Source: Gordius sp. MW1 (lineage: Eukaryota; Nematomorpha; Gordioida; Gordea; Gordiidae). Taken from it: 64,000 nucleotides of DNA. Positions 36,480-49,688 of the stretch are shown piece by piece (the stretch's first letter is position 1; every line of letters begins with the position of its first letter). The position numbers were made by a program, and so were the translations under genes. The stretch is from positions 16,430,001 through 16,494,000 of the forward strand of contig OZ038526.1 of NCBI GenBank assembly GCA_964036665.1, written 5' to 3'. The notes beneath the pieces are model-generated. The model saw nothing but the letters and a program-made list of their open reading frames with translations. It was not told the DNA's origin and made no database searches.

Positions 36480-38541
36480 CAAAATGATAGTTCTCGCAGC
36501 TTAAAACTTTTTTCCGAAGTCAATCGAGGATAATAGGATTCTCAAATGGCTTACTTTTATATATTTTTTCAAGCTCTTTCATAGAATAACAAAAAAATAG
36601 GTATTTTTACCTCAAAATTTTTAATATTTTTTTCTTTCAACCGTATTCATCCGATGAAAGTTGTCGTTTTCAGACACGATTTCCATGATAAAAAGTTAAA
36701 ATTTATCAGAATCAGAAAACTATTACTTTGAAATCATGATCGCATAGAGCAGTTTTCAAAAATTAAGCACTCACGTTGCGATACAACAAACTAATCGCAA
36801 CAATAAAACCTTGTCTTTTGTCAAAATGATAGTTCTCGCAACTTAAAACTTCTTTTTGGAAGTCAATGCAGGGTAATAGGATTCTCAAATTGGCTTACTT
36901 TTATATATTTTTTCAAGCTCTTTCACATAGAATAACAAAAAAATAAGTATTTTTACCTCAAAATTTTTCATATGTTTTTCTTTCAACCGTATTCATCCGA
37001 TGAAAGTTGTCGTTTTCAGACACGATTTCCATGATAAAAAGTTAAAATTTATCAGAATCAGAAAACTATTACTTTGAAATCATGATCGCATAGAGCAGTT
37101 TTCAAAAATTAAGCACTCACGTTGCGATACAACAAACTAATCGCAACAATAAAACCTTGTCTTTTGTCAAAATGATAGTTCTCGCAGCTTAAAACTTCTT
37201 TTCCGAAGTCAATCGAGGATAATAGGTTTCTCAAATTGGCTTACTTCTATATATTTTTTTAAGCTCTTTCACATAGAATAACAAAAAATAAATATTTTTA
37301 CCTCAAAATTTTTCACATTTTTTTCTTTCAACCGTATTCATCCGATAAAAGTTGTCGTTTTCAGACACGATTTCAATGATAAAAAGTTAAAATTTGTCAG
37401 AATGAGAAAACTATTACTTTGAAATCATGATCGCATAGAGCAGTTTTCAAAAATTAAGCACTCACGTTGCGATACAACAAACTAACCGCAACAATAAAAA
37501 AATTTCTTTTGTCAAAATGATAGTTCTAGCAGCTTAAAACTTCTTTTCCGAAGTCAATCGAGGATAATAGGATTCCCAAATTGGCTTACTTTTATATATT
37601 TTTTTAAGCTCTTTCACATAGAATAACAAAAAATAAATATTTTTACCTAAAAATCTTTCACATTTTTTTCTTTCAACCGTATTCATCCGATAAAAGTTGT
37701 CGTTTTCAGACACGATTTCCATGATAAAAGTTAAAATAAATCAGAATCAGAAAACTATTACTTTGAAATCATGATCGCATAGAGCAGATTTCAAAAATTA
37801 AGCACTCACGTTGCGATACAACAAACTAATCGCAACAATAAAACCTTGTCTTTTGTCAAAATGATAGTTCTCGCAGCTTAAAACTTCTTTTCGGTAGTCA
37901 ATCGAGGATAATAGGATTCTCAAATTGGCTTATTTATATATTTTTAAGCTCTTTCACATAGAATAACAAAAAATAAATATTTTTACCTCAAAATTTTTCA
38001 CATTTTTTTCTTTCAACCGTATTCATCCGATAAAAGTTGTCGTTTTTAGACACGATTTCCATGATAAAAAGTTAAAATTTGTCAGAATCAGAAAACTATA
38101 ACTTTGAAATCATGATCGCATAGAGCAGTTTTCAAAAATTAAGCACTCACGTTGCGATACAACAAACTAATCGCAACAATAAAACCTTTTCTTTTGTCAA
38201 AATGATAGTTCTCGCAGCTTAAAACTTCTTTTCCGAAGTCAATCGAGGATAATAGGATTCCCAAATTGGCTTACTTTTATATATTTTTTCAAGCTCTTTC
38301 ACATAGAATAACAAAAAATAAATATTTTTACCTCAAAATTTTTCACATTTTTTCTTTCAACCGTATTCATCCGATGAAAGTTGTCGTTTTCAGATACGAT
38401 TTTGATGATAAATAGTTAAAATTTATCAGAATAAGAAAACTATTACTTTGAAATCATGATCGCATAGAGCAGTTTTCAAAAATGAAGCACTCACGTTGCT
38501 ATACAACAAACTAATCGCAACAATAAAACCTTGTCTTTTGT

Positions 38542-41500
38542 CAAAATGATAGTTCTCGCAGCTTAAAACTTCTTTTCCGAAGTCAATCGAGGATACTAGG
38601 ATTCCCAAATTGGCTTACTTTTATATATTTTTTTAAGCTCTTTCACATAGAATAACAAAAAATAAATATTTTTACCTCAAAATTTTTCACATTTTTTTCT
38701 TTCAACCGTATTGATCCGATGAAAGTTGTCGTTTTCAGACACGATTTCCATGATAAAAAGTTAAAATTTATCAGAGACATAATACTATTACTTTGAAATC
38801 ATGATCCCATAGAGCAGTTTTCAAAAATTAAGCACTCACGTTGCGATACAACAAACTAATCGCAACAATAAAACCTTGTATTTTGTCAAAATGATAGTTC
38901 TCGCAGCTTAAAACTTCTTTTCCGAAGTCAATCGAGGATAATAGGATTCTCAAATTGACTTACTTTTATATATTTTTTCAAGCTCTTTCACATAGAATAA
39001 CAAAAAATAAATATTTTTACCTTAAAATTTTTAATATTTTTTTCTTTCAACCGTTGTCATCCGATAAAAGTTGTCGTTTTCAGACACGATTTCCATGATA
39101 AAAAGTTAAAATTTATCAGAATCAGAAAACTATTACTTTGAAATCATGATCGCATAGAGCAGTTTTCAAAAATTAACCAGTCACGTTGCGATACAACAAA
39201 CTAATCGCAACAATAAAACCATGTCTTTTATCAAAATGATAGTTCTCGCAGCTTAAAACTTGTTTTTCGAAGTCAATCGAGGATAATAGGATTCTCAAAT
39301 GGCTTACTTTTATATATTAAGCTCTTTCACATAGAATAACAAAAAATAAATATTTTTACCTCAAAATTTTTCACATTTTTTTCTTTCAACCGTATTCATC
39401 CGATGAAAGTTGTCGTTTTCAGACACGATTTCCATGATAAAAAGTTAAGATTTATCAGAATCAGAAAACTATTACTTTGAAATCATGATCGCATAAAGCA
39501 GTTTTAAAATTAAGCAGTCACGTTGCGATACAACAACTAATCGCAACAATAAAGCCTTGTCTTTTGTCAAAATGATAGTTCTCGCAGCTTAAAACTTCTT
39601 TTCGGAAGTCAATCGAGGATAATAGGATTCTCAAATTGGCTTACTTTTATATATTTTTTCAAGCTCTTTCACATAGAATAACAAAAAAAATAAGTATTTT
39701 TACCTCAAAGTTTTTAATATTTTTTTCTTTCAACCGTATTCATCCGATGAAAGTTGTCGTTTTCAGACACGATTTCCATGATAAAAAGTTAAAATTTATC
39801 AGAATCAGAAAACTATTACTTTGAAATCATGATCGCATAGAGCAGTTTTCAAAAATTAAGCACTCACGTTGCGATACAACAAACTAATCGCAACAATAAA
39901 ACCTTGTCTTTTATCAAAATGATAGTTCTCGCAGCTAAAACTTCTTTTCGGAAGTCAATCGAGGATAATAGGATTCTCAAATGGCTTACTTTTATATATT
40001 ATTTTAAGCTCTTTCACATAGAATAATAAAAAATAAATATTTTTACCTCGAAATTTTTCACATTTTTTTCTTTCAACCTTATTCGTCCGATGAAAGTTGT
40101 CGTTTTCAGATACGATTTCCATGATAAAAAGTTAAAATTTATCAGAATCAGAAAACTATTACTTTGAAATCATGATCGCATAGAGCAGTTTTCAAAAATG
40201 AAGCACTCACGTTGCTATACAACAAACTAATCGCAACAATAAAACCTTGTCTTTTGTCAAAATGATAGTTCTTGCAGCTTAAAACTTCTTTTCCGAAGTC
40301 AATCGAGGATACTAGGATTCCCAAATTGGCTTACTTTTATATATTTTTTTAAGCTCGTTCACATAGAATAACAAAAAATAAATATTTTTACCTCAAAATT
40401 TTTCACATTTTTTTCTTTCAACCGTATTGATCCGATGAAAGTTGTCGTTTTCAGACACGATTTCCATGATAAAAAGTTAAAATTTATCAGAGACATAATA
40501 CTATTACTTTGAAATCATGATCGCATAGAGCAGTTTTCAAAAATTAAGCACTCACGTTGCGATACAACAAACTAATCGCAACAATAAAACCTTGTATTTT
40601 GTCAAAATGATAGTTCTCGCAGCTTAAAACTTCTTTTCCGAAGTCAATCGAGGATAATAGGATTCTCAAATTGACTTACTTTTATATATTTTTTCAAGCT
40701 CTTTCACATAGAATAACAAAAAATAAAAATTTTTACCTTAAAATTTTTAATATTTTTTTCTTTCAACCGTATTCATCCGATAAAAGTTGTCGTTTTCAGA
40801 CACGATTTCCATGATAAAAAGTTAAAATTTATCAGAATCAGAAAACTATTACTTTGAAATCATGATCGCATAGAGCAGTTTTCAAAAATTAACCAGTCAC
40901 GTTGCGATACAACAAACTAATCGCAACAATAAAACCATGTCTTTTATCAAAATGATAGTTCTCGCAGCTTAAAACTTGTTTTTGGAAATCAATCGAGGAT
41001 AATAGGATTCTCAAATGGCTTACTTTTATATATTAAGCTCTTTCACATAGAATAACAAAAAATAAATATTTTTACCTCAAAATTTTTCACATTTTTTTCT
41101 TTCAACCGTATTCATCCGATGAAAGTTGTCGTTTTCAGACACGATTTCCATGATAAAAAGTTAAGATTTATCAGAATCAGAAAACTATTACTTTGAAATC
41201 ATGATCGCATAAAGCAGTTTTAAAATTAAGCACTCACGTTGCGATACAACAACTAATCGCAACAATAAAGCCTTGTCTTTTGTCAAAATGATAGTTCTCG
41301 CAGCTTAAAACTTCTTTTCCGAAGTCAATCGAGGATAATAGGATTCTCAAATTGGCTTACTTTTATATTTTTTTTCAAGCTCTTTCACATAGAATAACAA
41401 AAAAAATAAGTATTTTTACCTCAAAGTTTTTAATATTTTTTTCTTTCAACCGTATTCATCCGATGAAAGTTGTCGTTTTCAGACACGATTTCCATGATAA

Positions 41501-43690
41501 AAAGTTAAAATTTATCAGAATCAGAAAACTATTACTTTGAAATCATGATCGCATAGAGCAGTTTTCAAAAATTAAGCACTCACGTTGCGATACAACAAAC
41601 TAATCGCAACAATAAAACCTTGTCTTTTATCAAAATGATAGTTCTCGCAGCTTAAAACTTCTTTTCGGAAGTCAATCGAGGATAATAGGATTCTCAAATG
41701 GCTTACTTTTATATATTATTTTAAGCTCTTTCACATAGAATAATAAAAAATAAATATTTTTACCTCGAAATTTTTCACATTTTTTTCTTTCAACCTTATT
41801 CGTCCGATGAAAGTTGTCGTTTTCAGATACGATTTCCATGATAAAAAGTTAAAATTTATCAGAATCAGAAAACTATTACTTTGAAATCATGATTGCATAG
41901 AGCAGTTTTCAAAAATTAAGCACTCACGTGGCGATACAACAAACTAATCGCAACAATAAAACCTTGTCTTTTGTCAAAATGATAGTTCTCGCAGCTTAAA
42001 ACTTCTTTTCCGAAGTCAATCGAGGATAATAGGATTCTCAAATTGGCTTACTTTTATATTTTTTTTAAAGCTCTTTCACATAGAATAACAAAAAAAATAA
42101 GTATTTTTACCTCAAAGTTTTTAATATTTTTTTCTTTCAACCGTATTCATCCGATGAAAGTTGTCGTTTTCAGACACGATTTCCATGATAAAAAGTTAAA
42201 ATTTATCAGAATCAGAAAACTATTACTTTGAAATCATGATCGCATAGAGCAGTTTTCAAAAATTAAGCACTCACGTTGCGATACAACAAACTAATCGCAA
42301 CAATAAAACCTTGTCTTTTATCAAAATGATAGTTCTCGCAGCTAAAACTTCTTTTCGGAAGTCAATCGAGGATATAAGGATTCTCAAATGGCTTACTTTT
42401 ATATATTATTTTAAGCTCTTTCACATAGAATAATAAAAAATAAATATTTTTACCTCGAAATTTTTCACATTTTTTTCTTTCAACCTTATTCGTCCGATGA
42501 AAGTTGTGGTTTTCAGATACGATTTCCATGATAAAAAGTTAAAATTTATCAGAATCAGAAAACTATTACTTTGAAATCATGATCGCATAGAGCAGTTTTC
42601 AGAAATGAAGCACTCACGTTGCTATACAACAAACTAATCGCAATAATAAAACCTTGTCTTTTGTCAAAATGATAGTTCTCGCAGCTTAAAACTTCTTTTC
42701 CGAAGTCAATCGAGGATACTAGGATTCCCAAATTGGCTTACTTTTATATATTTTTTTAAGCTCTTTCACATAGAATAACAAAAAATAAATATTTTTACCT
42801 CAAAATTTTTCACATTTTTTTCTTTCAACCGTATTGATCCGATGAAAGTTGTCGTTTTCAGACACGATTTCCATGATAAAAAGTTAAAATTTATCAGAGA
42901 CATAATACTATTACTTTGAAATCATGATCCCATAGAGCAGTTTTCAAAAATTAAGCACTCACGTTGCGATACAACAAACTAATCGCAACAATAAAACCTT
43001 GTATTTTGTCAAAATGATAGTTCTCGCAGCTTAAAACTTCTTTTCCGAAGTCAATCGAGGATAATAGGATTCTCAAATTGACTTACTTTTATATATTTTT
43101 TCAAGCTCTTTCACATAGAATAACAAAAAATAAATATTTTTACCTTAAAATTTTTAATATTTTTTTCTTTCAACCGTATTCATCCGATAAAAGTTGTCGT
43201 TTTCAGACACGATTTCCATGATAAAAAGTTAAAATTTATCAGAATCAGAAAACTATTACTTTGATATCATGATCGCATAGAGCAGTTTTCAAAAATTAAC
43301 CAGTCACGTTGCGATACAACAAACTAATCGCAACAATAAAACCATGTCTTTTATCAAAATGATAGTTCTCGCAGCTTAAAACTTGTTTTTGGAAGTCAAT
43401 CGAGGATAATAGGATTCTCAAATGGCTTACTTTTATATATTAAGCTCTTTCACATAGAATAACAAAAAATAAATATTTTTACCTCAAAATTTTTCACATT
43501 TTTTTCTTTCAACCGTATTCATCCGATGAAAGTTGTCGTTTTCAGACACGATTTCCATGATAAAAAGTTAAGATTTATCAGAATCAGAAAACTATTACTT
43601 TGAAATCATGATCGCATAAAGCAGTTTTAAAATTAAGCACTCACGTTGCGATACAACAACTAATCGCAACAATAAAGCCTTGTCTTTTGT
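38542..43690 (+). repeat. 5-mer higher-order repeat (1,716 + 1,717 bp + partial third) with nested dimer
   Basis: Units 115-119 (345, 345, 336, 347, 343) are followed by units 120-124 (345, 345, 336, 347, 344). Units 127-129 (42,665-43,690) begin a third round (345, 345, 336). Between them units 125-126 (41,975-42,664, 690 bp) duplicate units 123-124 (41,284-41,974, 691 bp). Units 123 and 125 share the rare TTATATTTTTTTT in place of TTATATATTTTTT, which supports the nested dimer copy. Private differences between rounds include GTTCTTGCAGC at 40,258 and CCGTTGTCATCC in unit 116. Confidence 0.9.
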
Positions 43691-45418
43691 CAAAATGATA
43701 GTTCTCGCATCTTAAAACTTCTTTTCGGAAGTCAATCGAGGATAATAGGATTCTCAAATTGGCTTACTTTTATATATTTTTTCAAGCTCTTTCCCATAGA
43801 ATAACAAAAAAAGAAGTATTTTTACCTCAAAATTTTTCATATTTTTTTCTTTCAACCGTATTCATCCGATGAAAGTTGTCGTTTTCAGACACGATTTCCA
43901 TGATAAAAAGTTAAAATTTATCAGAATTAGAAAACTATTACTTTGAAATCATGATCGCATAGAGCAGTTTTCAAAAATTAAGCACTCACGTTGCGATACA
44001 ACAAACTAATCGCAACAATAAAACCTTGTCTTTTGTCAAAATGATAGTTCTCGCAGCTTAAAACTTCTTATCCGAAGTCAATCGAGGATAATAGGATTCT
44101 CAAATGGCTTACTTTTATATATTTTTTCAAGCTCTTTCACATAGAATAACAAAAAAAAAAGTATTTTTACCTCAAAATTTTTAATATTTTTTTCTTTCAA
44201 CCGTATTCATCCGATGAAAGTTGTCGTTTTCAGACACGATTTCCATGATAAAAAGTTAAAATTTATCAGAATCAGAAAATTATTACTTTGAAATCATGAT
44301 CGCATAGAGCAGTTTTCAAAAATTAAGCACTCACGTTGCGATACAACAAACTAATCGCAACAATAAAACCTTGTCTTTTGTCAAAATGATAGTTCTCGCA
44401 GCTTAAAACTTCTTTTCGGAAGTCAATCGAGGATAATAGGATTCTCAAATTGGCTTACTTTTATATATTTTTTCAAGCTCTTTCACATAGAATAACAAAA
44501 AAAATAAGTATTTTTACCTCAAAATTTTTAATATTTTTTTCTTTCAACCGTATTCATCCGATGAAAGTTATCGTTTTCAGACACGATTTCCATGGTAAAA
44601 AGTTAAAATTTATCAGAATCAGAAAACTATTACTTTGAAATCATGATCGCATAGAGCAGTTTTCAAAAATTAAGCACTCACGTTGCGATACAACAAACTA
44701 ATCGAGACAATAAATACTTGTCTTTTGTCAAAATGATATTTCTCGCAGCTTAAAACTTCTTTTCCGAAGTCAATCGAGGATAATAGGATTCTCAAATTGG
44801 CTTACTTTTATATATTTTTTCAAGCTCTTTCACATAGAATAACAAAAAAATAAGTATTTTTACCTCAAAATTTTTCATATGTTTTTCTTTCAACCGTATT
44901 CATCCGATGAAAGTTGTCGTTTTCAGACACGATTTCCATGATAAAAAGTTAAAATTTATCAGAATCAGAAAACTATGACTTTGAAATCATGATCGCATAG
45001 AGCAGTTTCAAAAATTAAGCACTCACGTTGCGATACAACAAACTAATCGCAAAAATAAAACCTTGTCTTTTGTCAAAATGATAGTTCTCGCAGCTTAAAA
45101 CTTCTTTTCTGAAGTCAATCGAGCATAATAGGATTCTCAAATTGGCTTACTTTTATATATTTTTTCAAGCTCTTTCACATAGAATAACAAAAAATAAATA
45201 TTTTTACCTCAAAATTTTTCACATTTTTTTCTTTCCACCGTATTCATCCGATGAAAGTTGTCGTTTTCAGATACGATTTTCATGATAAAAAGTTACAATT
45301 TATCAGAATAAGAAAACTATTACTTTGAAATCATGATCGCATAGAGCAGTTTTCAAAAATTAAGCACTCACGTTGCGATACAACAAACTAATCGAGACAA
45401 TAAATACTTGTCTTTTGT

Positions 45419-45581
45419 CAAAATGATATTTCTCGCAGCTTAAAACTTCTTTTCCGAAGTCAATCGAGGATAATAGGATTCTCAAATGGCTTACTTTTAT
45501 ATATTTTTTCAAGCTCTTTAAATTAAGCACTCACGTTGCGATACAACAAACTAATCGAGACAATAAAACCTTGTCTTTTGT
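45419..45581 (+). repeat. Truncated monomer, 163 bp (GCTCTTT form)
   Basis: Same join as at 36,317, including GCTCTTTAAATT. Its start carries the rare GATATTTCTCGC also seen at 44,729, where the preceding unit likewise ends with AATACTTGTC. The next unit begins GTAAAAATGATAG, as units 94 and 103 do, so the context differs from the other 163-bp copies. Confidence 0.93.
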
Positions 45582-48500
45582 AAAAATGATAGTTCTCGCA
45601 GCTTAAAACTTCTTTTCCGAAGTCAATCGAGGATAATAGGATTCTCAAATGGCTTACTTTTATATATTTTTTCAAGCTCTTTCACATAGAATAACAAAAA
45701 AATAAGTATTTTTACCTCAAAATTTTTAATATTTTTTTCTTTCAACCGTATTCATCCGATGAAAGTTGTCGTTTTCAGATACGATTTTCATGATAAAAAG
45801 TTAAAATTTATCAGAATAAGATAACTATTACTTTGAAATCATGATCGCATAGAGCAGTTTTCAAAAATTAAGCACTCACGTTGCGATACAACAAACTAAT
45901 GGCCACAATAAAACCTTGTCTTTTGTCAAAATGATAGTTCTCGCAGCTTAAAACTTCTTTTCCGAAGTCAATCGAGGATAATAGGATTCTCAAATTGGCT
46001 TACTTTTATATATTTTTTCAAGCTCTTTCACATAAAATAACAAAAAATAAATATTTTTACCTCAAAATTTTTCACATTTTTTTCTTTCAACCGTATTCAT
46101 CCGATGAAAGTTGTCGTTTTCAGATACGATTTTCATGATAAAAAGTTACAATTTATCAGAATAAGAAAACTCTTACTTTGAAATCATGATCGCATAGAGC
46201 AGTTTTCAAAAATTAAGCACTCACGTTGCGATACAACAAACTAATCGCAACAATAAAACCTTGTCTTTTGTCAAAATGATAGTTCTCGCAACTTAAAACT
46301 TCTTTTCGCAAGTCAATGCAGGGTAATAGGATTCTCAAATTGGCTTACTTTTATATATTTTTTCAAGCTCTTTCACATAGAATAACAAAAAAATAAGTAT
46401 TTTTACCTCAAAATTTTTGATATGTTTTTCTTTCAACCGTATTCATCCGATGAAAGTTGTCGTTTTCAGACACGATTTCCATGATAAAAAGTTAAAATTT
46501 ATCAGAATCAGAAAACTATGACTTTGAAATCATGATCGCATAGAGCAGTTTCAAAAATTAAGCACTCACGTTGCGATACAACAAACTAATCGCAAAAATA
46601 AAACCTTGTCTTTTGTCAAAATGATAGTTCTCGCAGCTTAAAACTTCTTTTCTGAAGTCAATCGAGCATAATAGGATTCTCAAATTGGCTTACTTTTATA
46701 TATTTTTTCAAGCTCTTTCACATAGAATAACAAAAAATAAATATTTTTACCTCAAAATTTTTCACATTTTTTTCTTTCAACCGTATTCATCCGATGAATG
46801 TTGTCGTTTTCAGATACGATTTTCATGATAAAAAGTTACAATTTATCAGAATAAGAAAACTATTACTTTGAAATCATGATCGCATAGAGCAGTTTTCAAA
46901 AATTAAGCACTCACGTTGCGATACAACAAACTAATCGAGACAATAAAACCTTGTCTTTTGTCAAAATGATAGTTCTCGCAGCTTAAAACTTCTTTTCCGA
47001 AGTCAATCGAGGACAATAGGATTCCCAAATTGGCTTACTTTTATATATTTTTTTAAGCTCTTTCACATAGAATAACAAAAAATAAATATTTTTACCTCAA
47101 AATCTTTCACATTTTTTTCTTTCAACCGTATTCATCCGATGAAAGTTGTCGTTTTCAGACACGATTCCATAATAAAAAGTTAAAATTTATCAGAATCAGA
47201 AAACTATTACTTTGAAATCATGATCGCATAGAGCAGTTTTCAAAAATTAAGCACTCACGTTGCGATACAACAAACTAATCGCAACAATAAAACCTTGTCT
47301 TTTGTCAAAATGATAGTTCTCGCAGCTTAAAACTTTCCGAAGTCAATCGAGGATAATAGGTTTCTCAAATTGGCTTACTTCTATATATTTTTTTAAGCTC
47401 TTTCACATAGAATAACAAAAAATAAATATTTTTCCCTCAAAATTTTTCACATTTTTTTCTTTCAACCGTATTCATCCGATGAAAGTTGTCGTTTTCAGAC
47501 ACGATTTCCATAATAAAAGTTAAAATTTATCAGAATCAGAAAACTATTACTTTGAAATCATGATCTCATAGAGCAGTTTACAAAAATTAAGCACTCACGT
47601 TGCGATACAACAAACTAATCGCAACAATAAAACCTTGTCTTTTGTCAAAATGATAGTTCTCGCAGCTTAAAACTTCTTTTCCGAAGTCAATCGAGGATAA
47701 TAGGATTCTCAAATTGGCTTACTTTTATATATTATTTCAAGCTCTTTCACATAAAATAATAAAAAATAAATATTTTTACCTCAAAATTTTTCCAATTTTT
47801 TTCTTTCAACCGTATTCATCCGATGAAAGTTGTCGTTTTCAGATACGATTTCCATGATAAAAAGTTAAAATTTATCAGAATCAGAAAACTACTACTTTGA
47901 AATGATGATCGCATAGAGCAGTTTTCAAAAATTAAGCACTCACGTTGCGATACAACAAACTAATCGCAACAATAAAACCTTGTCTTTTGTCAAAATGATA
48001 GTTCTCGCAGCTTAAAACTTCTTTTCCGAAGTCAATCGAGGATAATAAAATTATCATTGGCTTACTTTTATATATTTTTTCAAGATCTTTCACATAGAAT
48101 AACAAAAAAAGAAGTATTTTTACCTCAAAATTTTTCATATTTTTTTCTTTCAACCGTATTCATCCGATGAAAGTTGTCGTTTTCAGACACGATTTCCATG
48201 ATAAAAAGTTAAAATTTATCAGAATCAGAAAACTATTACTTTGAAATCATGATCGCATTAAGCAGTTTTCAAAAATTAACAAGTCACGTTGCGATACAAC
48301 AAACTAATCGCAACAATAAAACCATGTCTTTTATCAAAATGATAGTTCTCGCAGCTTAAACTTGTTTTCGGAAGTCAATCGAGGATAATAGGATTCTCAA
48401 ATGGCTTACTTTTATATATTAAGCTCTTTCACATAGAATAACAAAAAATAATTATTTTTACCTCAAAATTTTTCACATTTTTTTCTTTCAACCGTATTCA

Positions 48501-49362
48501 TCCGATGAAAGTTGTCGTTTTCAGATACGATTTTCATGATAAAAAGTTACAATTTATCAGAATAAGAAAACTCTTACTTTGAAATCATGATCGCATAGAG
48601 CAGTTTTCAAAAATTAAGCACTCACGTTGCGATACAACAAACTAATCGCAACAATAAAACCTTGTCTTTTGTCAAAATGATAGTTCTCGCAACTTAAAAC
48701 TTCTTTTCGGAAGTCAATGCAGGGTAATAGGATTCTCAAATTGGCTTACTTTTATATATTTTTTCAAGCTCTTTCACATAGAATAACAAAAAAATAAGTA
48801 TTTTTACCTCAAAATTTTTCATATGTTTTTCTTTCAACCGTATTCATCCGATGAAAGTTGTCGTTTTCAGACACGATTTCCATGATAAAAAGTTAAAATT
48901 TATCAGAATCAGAAAACTATGACTTTGAAATCATGATCGCATAGAGCAGTTTCAAAAATTAAGCACTCACGTTGCGATACAACAAACTAATCGCAAAAAT
49001 AAAACCTTGTCTTTTGTCAAAATGATAGTTCTCGCAGCTTAAAACTTCTTTTCTGAAGTCAATCGAGCATAATAGGATTCTCAAATTGGCTTACTTTTAT
49101 ATATTTTTTCAAGCTCTTTCACATAGAATAACAAAAAATAAATATTTTTACCTCAAAATTTTTCACATTTTTTTCTTTCAACCGTATTCATCCGATGAAA
49201 GTTGTCGTTTTCAGATACGATTTTCATGATAAAAAGTTACAATTTATCAGAATAAGAAAACTATTACTTTGAAATCATGATCGCATAGAGCAGTTTTCAA
49301 AAATTAAGCACTCACGTTGCGATACAACAAACTAATCGAGACAATAAAACCTTGTCTTTTGT

Positions 49363-49525
49363 CAAAATGATAGTTCTCGCAGCTTAAAACTTCTTTTCCG
49401 AAGTCAATCGAGGATAATAGGATTCTCAAATGGCTTACTTTTATATATTTTTTCAAGATCTTTAAATTAAGCACTCACGTTGCGATACAACAAACTAATC
49501 GAGACAATAAAACCTTGTCTTTTGT
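49363..49525 (+). repeat. Truncated monomer, 163 bp (GATCTTT form), first of a tandem pair
   Basis: Same deletion join, but with AAGATCTTTAAATT where the copies at 36,317 and 45,419 have AAGCTCTTTAAATT. It is followed immediately by a second 163-bp unit that looks identical by eye. Confidence 0.93.
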
Positions 49526-49688
49526 CAAAATGATAGTTCTCGCAGCTTAAAACTTCTTTTCCGAAGTCAATCGAGGATAATAGGATTCTCAAATGGCTTA
49601 CTTTTATATATTTTTTCAAGATCTTTAAATTAAGCACTCACGTTGCGATACAACAAACTAATCGAGACAATAAAACCTTGTCTTTTGT
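49526..49688 (+). repeat. Truncated monomer, 163 bp (GATCTTT form), second of a tandem pair
   Basis: A duplicate of the unit at 49,363. It has no counterpart in the next higher-order copy (50,031-52,936), so it was gained in the first copy or lost from the second. It shows that a 163-bp unit can itself act as the unit of duplication. Confidence 0.93.
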
